From NCBI RefSeq assembly GCF_019024325.1, contig NZ_JAFNJS010000011.1:97149-161148 (forward strand): 64,000 nucleotides of DNA, read 5' to 3'. The notes under the pieces were generated by a model. The model searched no databases. It had not been told where the DNA came from and saw only the letters and a list, made by a program, of their open reading frames with translations. Below are positions 8,400-16,466 of this stretch, in pieces. Made by a program: the position numbers and the translations under genes. Origin of the DNA: Falsiroseomonas tokyonensis (GTDB taxonomy: Bacteria; Pseudomonadota; Alphaproteobacteria; Acetobacterales; Acetobacteraceae). How positions within the stretch are numbered: the stretch's first letter is position 1; every line of letters starts with the position of its first letter.

Positions 8400-8442
8400 T
8401 ATGGCATGAGGCAGGCGCGCCCATGGAAGCGAAACCGGGACG

Positions 8443-9378
8443 ATGATCGCAGCCCACGCGGATTGGAGCCTGGCGCCGGCGAAACGCTGGATGGCCGTGG
8501 CGGAACGCGCGGGCGGAAGCTGGCGGGCGGAAGCACCGCGGCCGGTGGGCGATACCGCGCAGTTGCTGCCGCGGTTGCTGTCCAGCGGCCAGCCGGTGGC
8601 GCTGGGGCTCGATCTGCCGCTCGGCGTGCCGCGGGATTGGGCTGCGGCGCGGCCGGAGCCGGATTTTCCGAGCTTCCTGGCCGGGCTGGCGCAAGACCCC
8701 GGCTTCTTCTGCGTCGCCGCGACGCTGGACCAGGTCTCGCCCGCGCGGCCCTTCTACCCGGCGCGCGGCATCAAGGGGATGACGCGGGCGGCGCATGCGG
8801 CGGCGCTGGGGCTGGCGGGCGCGGCCTCCCTCTCCCGCCTCTGTGACCGGGCGACGGCGCTGCGCCCGGCGGGGGCGCCGGTCTTCTGGACGCTGGGCGC
8901 CAACCAGTCCGGCAAGGCCGCCATCGCCGCCTGGCGCGACTGGATCGCGCCCGCGCTGGCCGCCGGCGCGCCGATCGCGCTCTGGCCCTTCGCGGGGCCG
9001 CTGCACGGGCTGCTGGCCTCGGGGCGTATCACGCTGGCCGAGGTCTATCCGGCGGAGGCGCTGCGCCAGCTGGGCCTCAAGCTTTCCGGCAGCAAGCGGG
9101 TGCAGGCGCCGCGGCGGGCGATGGCCGAAGCGCTACGGGCAGCCATGGCGCGGCTGCGTGTGACACCCTCCCCTGCGCTCGCCGCCGCCATCGCCGATGG
9201 TTTTGGCGCCGATGCGGCGGGTGAAGACCGGCTGGACTGCGTGCTCGGCCTGCTCGCGCTGATCGCCGTGCTGGACGGCGCCCAGCCCGACCACATCCCG
9301 GACGATCCCTGGATCCGCCGCTGGGAGGGATGGGTGCTGGGCCAGACCGAGATGCCGCGTCAGGTGATCTCGGGATAG
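8443..9378 (+). CDS. DUF429-like hypothetical protein
   Basis: A 311-residue soluble protein. The start (MIAAHADWSLAPAKRW), the GLDLPLGVP segment near residue 54, and the late acidic stretch AAGEDRLDCVLGLLALIAV resemble DUF429-type, RNase-H-fold proteins of unknown function. This is a motif-level impression only. It starts 43 bases from the divergent cytochrome b561 gene and runs 19 bases into the 3' end of the convergent ketopantoate reductase gene. Confidence 0.6.
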   Translation: MIAAHADWSLAPAKRWMAVAERAGGSWRAEAPRPVGDTAQLLPRLLSSGQPVALGLDLPLGVPRDWAAARPEPDFPSFLAGLAQDPGFFCVAATLDQVSPARPFYPARGIKGMTRAAHAAALGLAGAASLSRLCDRATALRPAGAPVFWTLGANQSGKAAIAAWRDWIAPALAAGAPIALWPFAGPLHGLLASGRITLAEVYPAEALRQLGLKLSGSKRVQAPRRAMAEALRAAMARLRVTPSPALAAAIADGFGADAAGEDRLDCVLGLLALIAVLDGAQPDHIPDDPWIRRWEGWVLGQTEMPRQVISG

Positions 9379-10343
9379 AGCCCCGCGGCGCGCGCCGCCT
9401 GCTTTGCCAGCGCCACCAGCAGGTCGAGCTGCGGCGTCGGCGTGCCGGTCAGCCGCGCCAGGTGCAGCGGGGTGGCGAACAGGCTCTCGATCTCCATCGG
9501 CCGGCCGAGCTCGAGGTCCTGCAGGATGGAGGGCTTGTGCGCCATGTTTGCGCCGGCCACGCGCGCCACATGCGAATCCGGCAGCGTGACGCCGAGGGCC
9601 GCCGCGATCGCCTGCGCCTCCTGCGCGCTGCGCCGCGCGGCGTCCCGCAGCAGCGGGTCCGCGAAACTGTCGCGCACGCCGCGGCGCGTCAGCACGCAGA
9701 TCGGACCGTTGCCGAGATTGCCTAGCAGCTTGGCCCAGACCTCGAGCCGGATCTCCGGCGTCACCGGAGACGGCATGCCGCCCGCCTCCAGCACCGCGGA
9801 GATCGCCTTGGCACGGTCGCTGATGCGGCCATCGGGTTCGCCGAGGATGACGCGGATATTGCCGTGTTCGGAATGCACGACGCCGGGCGAGACGACCTCG
9901 CTCGCGGAGTAGACCACGCCGCCGATGGTGCGCGGCAGGCCCACCGCCTTCTCCAGCGCGCCACCGGGATCGACGGCGGGCAGCCGCATGTCGCGATGCG
10001 GGCCGGCGTGTCCGAGAAAATACCACCAGGGAATGCCGTTCATGACGAAGGCGACGGCGGTATCGGATTTCAGCAAGGGCGCGATGCTGGCTGCGACATC
10101 GGGCAGCGCCGGCGCTTTCACTGTGACGATCACCGCATCCTGCGGCCCGAGTTCGCGCGGATCAGCACTCGCCTTCGGGCGGCTGTGATGCGTGCCGTCA
10201 TGCGCCTGCACGGTCAGGCCATTCGATTGGATGGCGGCGAGATGCGCGCCGCGCGCGACCAGCGAAACATCCGCCCCGCCGCGCGCCAGCCGCCCTGCGA
10301 TATGGCCGCCGATCGCGCCGGCGCCATAGACGCAGATCCTCAT
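9360..10343 (-). CDS. Ketopantoate reductase family protein (2-dehydropantoate 2-reductase-like)
   Basis: A 327-residue NAD(P)H-dependent reductase of the ApbA/PanE family. It opens with the dinucleotide-binding motif YGAGAIGGHIAGRLA (6-20). The conserved catalytic Lys is expected in EIRLEVWAKLLGNLGNGP, about 197-214. PanE makes pantoate for coenzyme A, but many paralogues act on other 2-oxo acids. Its ATG overlaps the stop of the M20 amidohydrolase by 4 bases, so a catabolic role with that enzyme is as likely as pantothenate synthesis. No symbol is given for this reason. Confidence 0.85.
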   Translation of the reverse strand: MRICVYGAGAIGGHIAGRLARGGADVSLVARGAHLAAIQSNGLTVQAHDGTHHSRPKASADPRELGPQDAVIVTVKAPALPDVAASIAPLLKSDTAVAFVMNGIPWWYFLGHAGPHRDMRLPAVDPGGALEKAVGLPRTIGGVVYSASEVVSPGVVHSEHGNIRVILGEPDGRISDRAKAISAVLEAGGMPSPVTPEIRLEVWAKLLGNLGNGPICVLTRRGVRDSFADPLLRDAARRSAQEAQAIAAALGVTLPDSHVARVAGANMAHKPSILQDLELGRPMEIESLFATPLHLARLTGTPTPQLDLLVALAKQAARAAGLYPEIT

Positions 10344-11515
10344 GCCAGGATCTCCCATGTCGCGCGGGCCAGCGCCTGCACGCCGTTGCCGATGCAGGCC
10401 TCGTCCGGCTGATAGAAGGCATTGTGCAAACGGTCGTCGCGCCCCGGCGCGCCGCTGCCGATGCGCAGATGGAAGGCCGGCGCGCGCGCGGCGAATTCGG
10501 AAAAGTCCTCGGAGCCCATGGAGGCCTCGCCCTCGTCGATCACCTCGCCGAATTGCGCGCGCACGGCGGCCAGCACCGGCGCCATCACCCGGTCCTCGTT
10601 CACCAGCGGGGGCACCATGCGCTGGTAGTCGAGTGAACACGCCACGCGCATCGATGTCTGCAGGCCATCGGCCAGGCGGCGGATCGCGGCTTCGGCCGTG
10701 TTGCGCGCGGCCTCGTGCAACGTGCGCACCGTACCCTTCAGATGCACGCGTTCGGGAATGATGTTGTAGGTGGTGCCGCCCTGGAAGGCGCCGATGGTGA
10801 CGACGGCCGGATGCAGCGGCTTCACCTCCCGGCTCACCACCGTCTGCACCTGGCCGACGAAGGCGCTGGCGGCGACGATGGGATCGACGGCGGCATAGGG
10901 ATGCGCGGCATGGCCGGACTTGCCGCGGATGACGAGGTCGAAGCGATCGGAGGCGGCGAGGCAGGCGCCGCGCGCGAAGCCGAAGCGGCCGACCGGCAGG
11001 TCGGGCTGGTTGTGAAAGCCGAGCGCGATGTCGATTTCCTCCGCCGCGCCATCGGCGATCATGGCGGCCGCGCCCTGCAGCACTTCCTCGGCCGGCTGGA
11101 AGATCAGCCGCACGCGGCCGGAGAGATGCGGCGCGAGATCCTTCAGGATCGAAGCAATGCCCAGCAGGGTCGCGGTATGGATGTCATGCCCGCAGGCATG
11201 CATTTTCCCGTTGTTGCGGCTGGCGAAATCGAGACCGGTTTCCTCATGGATCGGTAGCGCGTCCATATCGGCGCGAATCGCCAGGGTCGGGCCCGGGCGG
11301 CCGCCCTCGATGGTGCCGACCACGCCGGTGCCGCCGACGCCGGTGCGATGCGGAATGCCGAGACGCGCGAGTTCCGCGGCAACGATGCCCGCGGTGCGTG
11401 TCTCCTCGAAGGCCAGTTCGGGATGCGCGTGCAGGTCTCGCCGGATCGCGACCAAGCCAGGCGCGATCCGCGCGGCTTCTTCCCGGATCAGACGCTCCGG
11501 ATCATTGATGCGCAT
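10340..11515 (-). CDS. M20 family amidohydrolase (hippurate hydrolase / IAA-amino acid hydrolase-like)
   Basis: A 391-residue zinc metallo-amidase of the M20D group, which cleaves N-acyl amino acids. Metal ligands are visible: HACGHDIH near 105-112, the catalytic Glu pair in QPAEEVLQG near 140, HNQPDLP near 168 and MGSEDFSEF near 348. The dimerisation domain lies between about 180 and 290. The ATG at 11515 is preferred over a GTG-rich upstream extension to 11530. It forms a two-gene operon with the ketopantoate-reductase-like gene and is divergent from tctC, suggesting that it processes what the transporter imports. Confidence 0.88.
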   Translation of the reverse strand: MRINDPERLIREEAARIAPGLVAIRRDLHAHPELAFEETRTAGIVAAELARLGIPHRTGVGGTGVVGTIEGGRPGPTLAIRADMDALPIHEETGLDFASRNNGKMHACGHDIHTATLLGIASILKDLAPHLSGRVRLIFQPAEEVLQGAAAMIADGAAEEIDIALGFHNQPDLPVGRFGFARGACLAASDRFDLVIRGKSGHAAHPYAAVDPIVAASAFVGQVQTVVSREVKPLHPAVVTIGAFQGGTTYNIIPERVHLKGTVRTLHEAARNTAEAAIRRLADGLQTSMRVACSLDYQRMVPPLVNEDRVMAPVLAAVRAQFGEVIDEGEASMGSEDFSEFAARAPAFHLRIGSGAPGRDDRLHNAFYQPDEACIGNGVQALARATWEILA

Positions 11516-11555
11516 GCACCCTCGCTCCACGCAATTTTCGTGGCGACATGGTAGG

Positions 11556-11569
11556 TGAAGATGTCTTCA
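11556..11569. promoter_or_regulatory. Palindrome in the M20/tctC divergent promoter region
   Basis: TGAAGA-TG-TCTTCA is a perfect 6-bp inverted repeat with a 2-base spacer. It lies 41 bases upstream of the amidohydrolase start and 100 bases upstream of tctC. The position fits an operator shared by both divergent units. No regulator gene lies beside it, so the binding protein is unknown. Confidence 0.4.
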
Positions 11570-11610
11570 TCACAAAGCACCCGGCTTGCCGGGCCAGGAA
11601 ACCTCGTGCG

Positions 11611-11658
11611 ATAGGCACGCCAAGATTTGTCGTGTCATAGGCACGCGAAGATTTTCGG
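11611..11658 (+). repeat. Direct repeat just upstream of tctC
   Basis: Two 22-base copies (11611-11632 and 11637-11658) with a 26-base period share the core ATAGGCACGC and AAGATTT, differing at about three positions. The second copy abuts the tctC ribosome binding site (GGGGGG before the ATG at 11669). This could be a tandem operator or a short leader duplication. Confidence 0.5.
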
Positions 11659-11668
11659 GGGGATATCC

Positions 11669-12661
11669 ATGACGGGACGATTGACGCGCCGCGCCATTGC
11701 CGCCGGCACCCTCATCGCTGGTGCCTCGCTGCTCACCGCGCCGCGCCCGCTGCGGGCGCAGGGCTTTCCCTCCGGCCCGATCCGTCTCGTCGTTCCCTTC
11801 GCGCCTGGTGGCAGCACCGATCTCACCGCGCGGCTGGTGGCCGATGGGCTGGGCCAGCGGCTGGGCGTGCCGGTGGTGGTCGAGAACCGCCCGGGCGCCG
11901 GTGCCACCACGGGCAGCCAGACGGTGGCCGATGCGGCGCCGGACGGCCAGACCCTGGTGATGAGCAATATCGCCAGCCACGCCATCAGCCCGGCGCTCTA
12001 CGGCAATCTGCGCTACGACCCGGTGCGGTCCTTCACCCATATCGCCATGGTCATCACCAACCCCTCCGTCTGGGTGGTGAACCCGCGCAGCGAGATCGCG
12101 AATCTGGCGGATCTGGTGCGGGCGGCGAAGGCGAAGCCGGGCGGGCTGGACATGGCCTCCTCCGGCGCCGGCTCCTCCAACCACCTGCTGCTGGTGCGCT
12201 TCTCGGAGCTCGCCGGCATCGAGCATACCCACATCCCCTTCCGCGGCGCCGGCCCGGCGATGACGGCGGTGATCGCGGGCCAGGTGCCGATGATGTCGGA
12301 CAGCCTGCCCTCCGCCGCCGCGCATATTCGCCAGGGCAGCGTCCGCGCCATCGCCATCAGCAGCGCCCAGCGCCACCCGGCCTTCCCGGATGTGCCGACC
12401 TTCCGCGAGCAGGGCTTCGATCTGTCCAGCACCTCCTGGTTCGCGCTCTCCGGCCCCGCCGGCATGCCGGCGCCGGTGGTGGAGCGGCTGCACCGGGAGA
12501 CCATGGCGGTGATCGCCAGCCCGGAAAGCCGCCAGCGCTTCGCCGAGCTGGGCGGCACGCCGGGCGACATGACCCCGGCCCAGTTCACCACCTTCGTGGC
12601 GGAGGAAGTGGCACGATGGGCGCCGGTTGTGCGCGCTTCGGGTGCGACGCCGGCATCATGA
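11669..12661 (+). CDS. tctC: Tripartite tricarboxylate transporter substrate-binding protein (Bug/TctC family)
   Basis: A 330-residue periplasmic binding protein with a signal peptide (TRRAIAAGTLIAGASLL, cleavage after PLRAQ). Family motifs: FPSGPIRLVVPFAPGGSTD at the mature start, VVENRPGAGATTGSQ, the NPSVWVVNP strand, and PFRGAGPAMTAVIAGQ. Bug proteins bind carboxylates for the TctAB permease. The ATG at 11669 has a strong GGGGGG Shine-Dalgarno. tctB and tctA follow after a 257-base gap, so this is a complete system. The ligand is unknown; the divergent amidohydrolase hints at an acyl amino acid or aromatic acid. Confidence 0.92.
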   Translation: MTGRLTRRAIAAGTLIAGASLLTAPRPLRAQGFPSGPIRLVVPFAPGGSTDLTARLVADGLGQRLGVPVVVENRPGAGATTGSQTVADAAPDGQTLVMSNIASHAISPALYGNLRYDPVRSFTHIAMVITNPSVWVVNPRSEIANLADLVRAAKAKPGGLDMASSGAGSSNHLLLVRFSELAGIEHTHIPFRGAGPAMTAVIAGQVPMMSDSLPSAAAHIRQGSVRAIAISSAQRHPAFPDVPTFREQGFDLSSTSWFALSGPAGMPAPVVERLHRETMAVIASPESRQRFAELGGTPGDMTPAQFTTFVAEEVARWAPVVRASGATPAS

Positions 12662-12685
12662 ACGTTTTGTAATGCTCTAGAGGAA

Positions 12686-12695
12686 TGTCCGGACA
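12686..12695. promoter_or_regulatory. Short perfect palindrome in the tctC-tctB gap
   Basis: TGTCCGGACA is a 10-bp perfect palindrome 25 bases after the tctC stop. The 257-base gap (12662-12918) contains no convincing gene. The palindrome could be a regulator site or a small processing hairpin that uncouples tctC, which is needed in excess, from tctBA. Confidence 0.25.
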
Positions 12696-12918
12696 TCTCG
12701 CAGTTGGCGAGGCCGTCGCGGATGACTAGGGTTCGCAAGGACCAGGCCGCCGGCGCAAGCCGGCGGTTCGTCGTGTCCGGCGAATTTCGTACCCGATCGC
12801 TGGCCTGGGGCCGGTGGCGGGGCGGCCAAGAATGCGGCGCCGCGGCCCCAGGGCGGCGGCGCCGGTGTGGATCATCAAGACTTGTCCCCGCGGCGGGGCG
12901 GGCAGCAACGAGGTGCGG

Positions 12919-13371
12919 ATGAAGATCAACGCGAAAGACCTGGCGGCGGGGCTGGTACTCCTGGCCTTCGCGGTCGCGGGCTTGTGGCTCAACCTGGATC
13001 ACACGCTGGGCACCGCCCGGCGGATGGGCCCCGGCTACATGCCCATGCTGGCCTTCGGCCTGCTCCTCTTCATCAGCCTGATCGTGCTGGGCATGGCGCT
13101 GTTCAACGGGCCGGATCCGCTGGAACGCTGGGCCTGGCGCGAGTTGTTCCTGATCCTGGCCGCCATCTGCGTCTTCGGCCTGATCCTGGAGAAGGCCGGA
13201 CTGATCGTGAGCCTGGTGGTGACCATTGCCATCTCCAGCTTCGCCGACCGAACGCATAGGCCGCTCGGCGTGCTAGGACTGGCTGCCTTCCTCGTCGCCC
13301 TGTGCTGGCTGGTCTTCATCTACTGGCTGGATATCCGCATTCCGGTCTGGCCGACCTATTTCGGCCCCTGA
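12919..13371 (+). CDS. tctB: Tripartite tricarboxylate transporter small permease subunit TctB
   Basis: A 150-residue membrane protein with four predicted helices, the TctB layout. The first is DLAAGLVLLAFAVAGLWLN, followed by the conserved GTARRMGPGYMPMLAFGLLL, typical of TctB (MGPGYFP-like motif). The ATG at 12919 has GAGGTG upstream and starts right before the first helix. It forms the transport channel with TctA, which begins 13 bases downstream. Confidence 0.9.
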   Translation: MKINAKDLAAGLVLLAFAVAGLWLNLDHTLGTARRMGPGYMPMLAFGLLLFISLIVLGMALFNGPDPLERWAWRELFLILAAICVFGLILEKAGLIVSLVVTIAISSFADRTHRPLGVLGLAAFLVALCWLVFIYWLDIRIPVWPTYFGP

Positions 13372-13384
13372 GGGATAACGATCC

Positions 13385-14893
13385 ATGGAAACCCTTTTCA
13401 CGAACCTCGCCCTCGGGTTCAGCGTCGCCTTCAGCTTCGAGAACCTGATCTTCGCGCTGCTGGGCGCCTTCATCGGCACCGCCATCGGCGTGCTGCCGGG
13501 CATCGGCCCGGTGGCGACCATCTCGCTGCTGCTGCCGATCACCTTCGGCATGTCGCCGACCACCGCCATCATCATGCTCGCCGGCATCTACTACGGCGCG
13601 CAGTACGGCGGCTCGACCACCGCCATCCTGCTGAACCTGCCCGGTGAGGTCAGTTCGGTGGTGACGGTGATCGAGGGCTACAAGATGGCCCGCAACGGCC
13701 GCGCCGGCGCGGCGCTCTGCACCGCGGCACTGGGCAGCTTCTTCGCCGGCTCCGTCGCCACGGTGGTGGTCGCGGCCTCCGGCCCGCTGCTGACCTCCGT
13801 CGCCCTGTCCTTCGGCCCCGCCGACTACTTCTCCCTGATGTTCCTCGGCCTGATCATCTCCGCCGTTCTGGCGCAGGGCTCCATCGTCAAGGGCATCGGC
13901 ATGGTGGTGCTGGGCGTGGGCCTGGGCCTGGTCGGCACCGACGTGCAGACCGGCCAGCAGCGCTTCACCTTCGGCGTGCCGGAACTCTCCGACGGCGTCG
14001 GCTTCGTCGCCATCGCCATGGGCATGTTCGGCATCGCCGAGATCATCTTGAACTTGGAACGCCCCGAATCGCGCAACGTGCTGACCAACAAGGTCGGCAG
14101 CCTTTACCTGACGCGGGAGGAGTTCCGCCGCGCCGTTCCCTCCGTGCTGCGCGGCACCGTGCTGGGCACCGTGCTGGGAATCCTGCCGGGCGGCGGCGCC
14201 TCGCTCTCCGCTTTCGGCTCCTACATGGTGGAGCGGAAAGTCTCGAAGAACCGGCACCTGTTCGGCACCGGGGCGATCGAGGGCGTGGCCGGGCCCGAGG
14301 CCGCGAACAATGCGGCGGCGCAGTCCAGCTTCATCCCGCTGCTGACGCTGGGCATCCCGGCCAATGCCGTGATGGCGCTGATGGTCGGCGCGCTGATCAT
14401 CCAGGGCATCCAGCCGGGGCCTCGCATGGTGGAAGCCCAGCCGGACCTGTTCTGGGGCCTGATCTGCTCCATGTGGGTCGGCAACCTGATGCTGCTGGTC
14501 ATCAACCTGCCGATGATCGGCATGTGGGTGAAGCTGCTGGAAGTGCCCTATCGCCACCTCTACCCGGCGATCATGGTGTTCTGCGCCATCGGCATCTACT
14601 CCATCAACAACAACGTCTTCGACGTCTACCTGATGGTTCTGTTCGGCCTGTTCGGCTATCTCTGCTCCAAGCTGAAGCTGGAAGGCGCGCCGCTGCTGAT
14701 CGGCTTCGTGCTCGGCCCGATGATGGAGGAACACCTCCGCCGCGCCATGCTGCTGTCCCGCGGCGACGTGATGGTGTTCATCGAGCGGCCGATCTCCGCC
14801 TCGATGCTCGCCATCGCCGCCATCGCCCTGCTGGCGATGCTGCTGCCGGGCCTGCGGTCCGGCAAGGAAAAGGCAATGGCAGAGGGCGGCTGA
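13385..14893 (+). CDS. tctA: Tripartite tricarboxylate transporter large permease TctA
   Basis: A 502-residue membrane protein with about 12 helices. It carries the repeated TctA signature: GTAIGVLPGIGPVATISLLLP near residue 30 and its partner GTVLGILPGGGASLSAFGSY near residue 260, plus YYGAQYGGSTTAILLNLPGE. It forms the solute channel driven by an ion gradient, with TctB and the binding protein TctC. Length and motifs are complete. Confidence 0.95.
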   Translation: METLFTNLALGFSVAFSFENLIFALLGAFIGTAIGVLPGIGPVATISLLLPITFGMSPTTAIIMLAGIYYGAQYGGSTTAILLNLPGEVSSVVTVIEGYKMARNGRAGAALCTAALGSFFAGSVATVVVAASGPLLTSVALSFGPADYFSLMFLGLIISAVLAQGSIVKGIGMVVLGVGLGLVGTDVQTGQQRFTFGVPELSDGVGFVAIAMGMFGIAEIILNLERPESRNVLTNKVGSLYLTREEFRRAVPSVLRGTVLGTVLGILPGGGASLSAFGSYMVERKVSKNRHLFGTGAIEGVAGPEAANNAAAQSSFIPLLTLGIPANAVMALMVGALIIQGIQPGPRMVEAQPDLFWGLICSMWVGNLMLLVINLPMIGMWVKLLEVPYRHLYPAIMVFCAIGIYSINNNVFDVYLMVLFGLFGYLCSKLKLEGAPLLIGFVLGPMMEEHLRRAMLLSRGDVMVFIERPISASMLAIAAIALLAMLLPGLRSGKEKAMAEGG

Positions 14894-14921
14894 CGCCCCT
14901 AAGCCAGAGGATCCAGGAAGG

Positions 14922-14953
14922 GGCCGCTCCGCAATGGGCGGCCTCTTTCGTTT
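14922..14953 (+). terminator. Putative terminator after tctA
   Basis: GGCCGC and GCGGCC (14922-14927, 14938-14943) form a stem with a 10-base loop, followed by TCTTTCGTTT. The T-rich tail after a GC stem fits an intrinsic terminator for the tctCBA unit, although the stem is short and the SDR gene starts 50 bases later. Confidence 0.5.
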
Positions 14954-15002
14954 GTGCGGGTCCGGACGCACCCTGCGCCCCACACGCATGGAGTCGCCCC
15001 GC

Positions 15003-15755
15003 ATGGACCTGCAACTGACGGGCAAGGTCGCCCTGGTCACCGGCGCCTCCGCCGGCCTCGGCCGCAGCATCGCCCGCCTGCTGGCGGAGGAAGGCTGCAA
15101 GCTGGCGCTGCTGGCCCGGCGCATGAACCGGCTGGAGGATTTCGCCGCCACCCTGCCCGCCTCCGCCGAACCCCTGCTGTTGCCCGAGGATGTGACGGAC
15201 CCGACGGCGGCGGAACGCACGCGGGATGCCGTGCTGGCCCGCTTCGGCCGCTGCGACATCCTGGTGAACAACGCCGGCGGCAGCCGCCCGCAGCCGGATC
15301 TGGGGCCGGAGGAGGTCTGGCAGGAATCGATGGAGCTGAACTTCCATGCCGGCCGCCGCATGGCGCACGCCATCATCCCGGCCATGCAGGCCAACAAATT
15401 CGGCCGCATCGTCAACATCACCGGCAGCGACGAGCCGCACATCATCAACGCCGCCAATGCCCCGAATGGCGCCGTCCATATCTGGGCCAAGGCGTTGTCC
15501 CGCCAGCTCGGGCGGGATGGCATCACGGTGAATTCCGTGCCGCCCGGGCGGCTTCGCTCCGAACAGATCGACGCCCGCATCCTGCCGAGCGAGGCAGCCC
15601 GCCAGGAATGGGCGGCGAAGGAAGTGCCGGTCGGCTTCATCGGAGAGCCGGACGACCTCGGCGTGCTGGTGACCTTCCTGTGTTCCCCGCGCGCCCGCTA
15701 CATCACCGGCCAGGTGGTGCATGTGGATGGTGGCACGCACCGCTTCAGCCACTGA
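15003..15755 (+). CDS. SDR family oxidoreductase, variant active site
   Basis: A 250-residue short-chain dehydrogenase/reductase. The NAD(P)-binding TGASAGLGRSIA lies at 13-24 and the NNAGG motif near 88. In place of the catalytic Tyr of YxxxK there is His159 with Lys163 (VHIWAKAL), while the Ser-region NITGSDEP is retained. A FabG-like subgroup with His here is familiar, so this is a lineage feature rather than damage, but it makes ordinary reductase chemistry uncertain. An earlier in-frame ATG at 14988 is possible. It lies downstream of tctA and may act on the imported acid. Confidence 0.85.
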   Translation: MDLQLTGKVALVTGASAGLGRSIARLLAEEGCKLALLARRMNRLEDFAATLPASAEPLLLPEDVTDPTAAERTRDAVLARFGRCDILVNNAGGSRPQPDLGPEEVWQESMELNFHAGRRMAHAIIPAMQANKFGRIVNITGSDEPHIINAANAPNGAVHIWAKALSRQLGRDGITVNSVPPGRLRSEQIDARILPSEAARQEWAAKEVPVGFIGEPDDLGVLVTFLCSPRARYITGQVVHVDGGTHRFSH

Positions 15756-15824
15756 CCTGCGCAGGGCGCGGGGCCGGGCTGGCGCGGCGGGTGTAGGGTT
15801 CCGCCGGCCGCAGGATCAACGCCC

Positions 15825-16307
15825 ATGTCCCACCCCACGCATATCCGCCGCACCATCGCCCGCGCCAAGCAGCGCCGGCGCAAGGCGCCGGTCCCGCTCA
15901 GCCTGGCCGACCGGCTGGCCGATGCGGTGGCGGCCAGGGTGGGGTCCTGGCGCTTCATCCTGATCCAGTCCGGCCTGCTGGGCGTCTGGATCCTGGCCAA
16001 TGCGCTGATCGGCTCCGAGGCCTGGGACCCCTACCCCTTCATCCTGCTCAACCTCGTCCTGTCCTTCCAGGCTGCCTATACGGCGCCCATCATCATGATG
16101 AGCCAGAACCGGCAATCGGATCTCGACCGCGACCGTTCCGTGGCGGATTATCAGGTGAACCTGCGGGCCGAGGCGGAGATCGCCCTGCTGCATGAAAAGC
16201 TGGACCTGATGCGCGAACGGCAGATGGTCGAGATCACCGATATGCTGCGCCGCGCGCTGCAGCGGATCGAGACGCTGGAGGCCGGGCGGGAAGGAGAGCC
16301 GAAATGA
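15825..16307 (+). CDS. DUF1003 family membrane protein
   Basis: A 160-residue protein with a basic N-terminus, two membrane helices (about 44-62 and 68-92) and a polar C-terminal helix. The motif GSWRFILIQSGLLGVWI, then DPYPFILLNLVLSFQAAYTAPIIMMSQNRQ, is diagnostic of DUF1003. The family function is unknown, and it often sits near ion or stress transport genes. The last 4 bases overlap the start of a 52-residue membrane protein. Confidence 0.88.
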   Translation: MSHPTHIRRTIARAKQRRRKAPVPLSLADRLADAVAARVGSWRFILIQSGLLGVWILANALIGSEAWDPYPFILLNLVLSFQAAYTAPIIMMSQNRQSDLDRDRSVADYQVNLRAEAEIALLHEKLDLMRERQMVEITDMLRRALQRIETLEAGREGEPK

Positions 16308-16462
16308 GCCTGCTTCTGCGCGGCCTGCTGGTCGCGGCCGGTGCCGTAACCGCGCTTTTCGTGGCACGGGACGCGCCGAATTTCGCGGTGGTGGAGGGCA
16401 TGGTCGCGGTGGTCATCATCGCGGCCATCGTCCTGGTGCTGGCGCTGACCCGGAAGCGGTAG
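16304..16462 (+). CDS. Tiny two-helix membrane protein, unknown
   Basis: A 52-residue reading frame starting at the ATG that overlaps the DUF1003 stop (ATGA). It begins MSLLLRGLLVAAGAVTALFV and has a second hydrophobic run (VEGMVAVVIIAAIVLVLAL) ending TRKR. Two predicted helices of membrane length, a basic end and the start/stop overlap argue that it is real and co-translated with the DUF1003 gene. It ends 4 bases from the convergent protease gene. No known family. Confidence 0.6.
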   Translation: MSLLLRGLLVAAGAVTALFVARDAPNFAVVEGMVAVVIIAAIVLVLALTRKR

Positions 16463-16466
16463 CCCC

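Noticed and set aside
12662..12918. A 72-residue frame (12704-12922) between tctC and tctB
   Set aside because: It is Arg-rich, lacks a ribosome binding site and overlaps the tctB start. Nothing supports translation.
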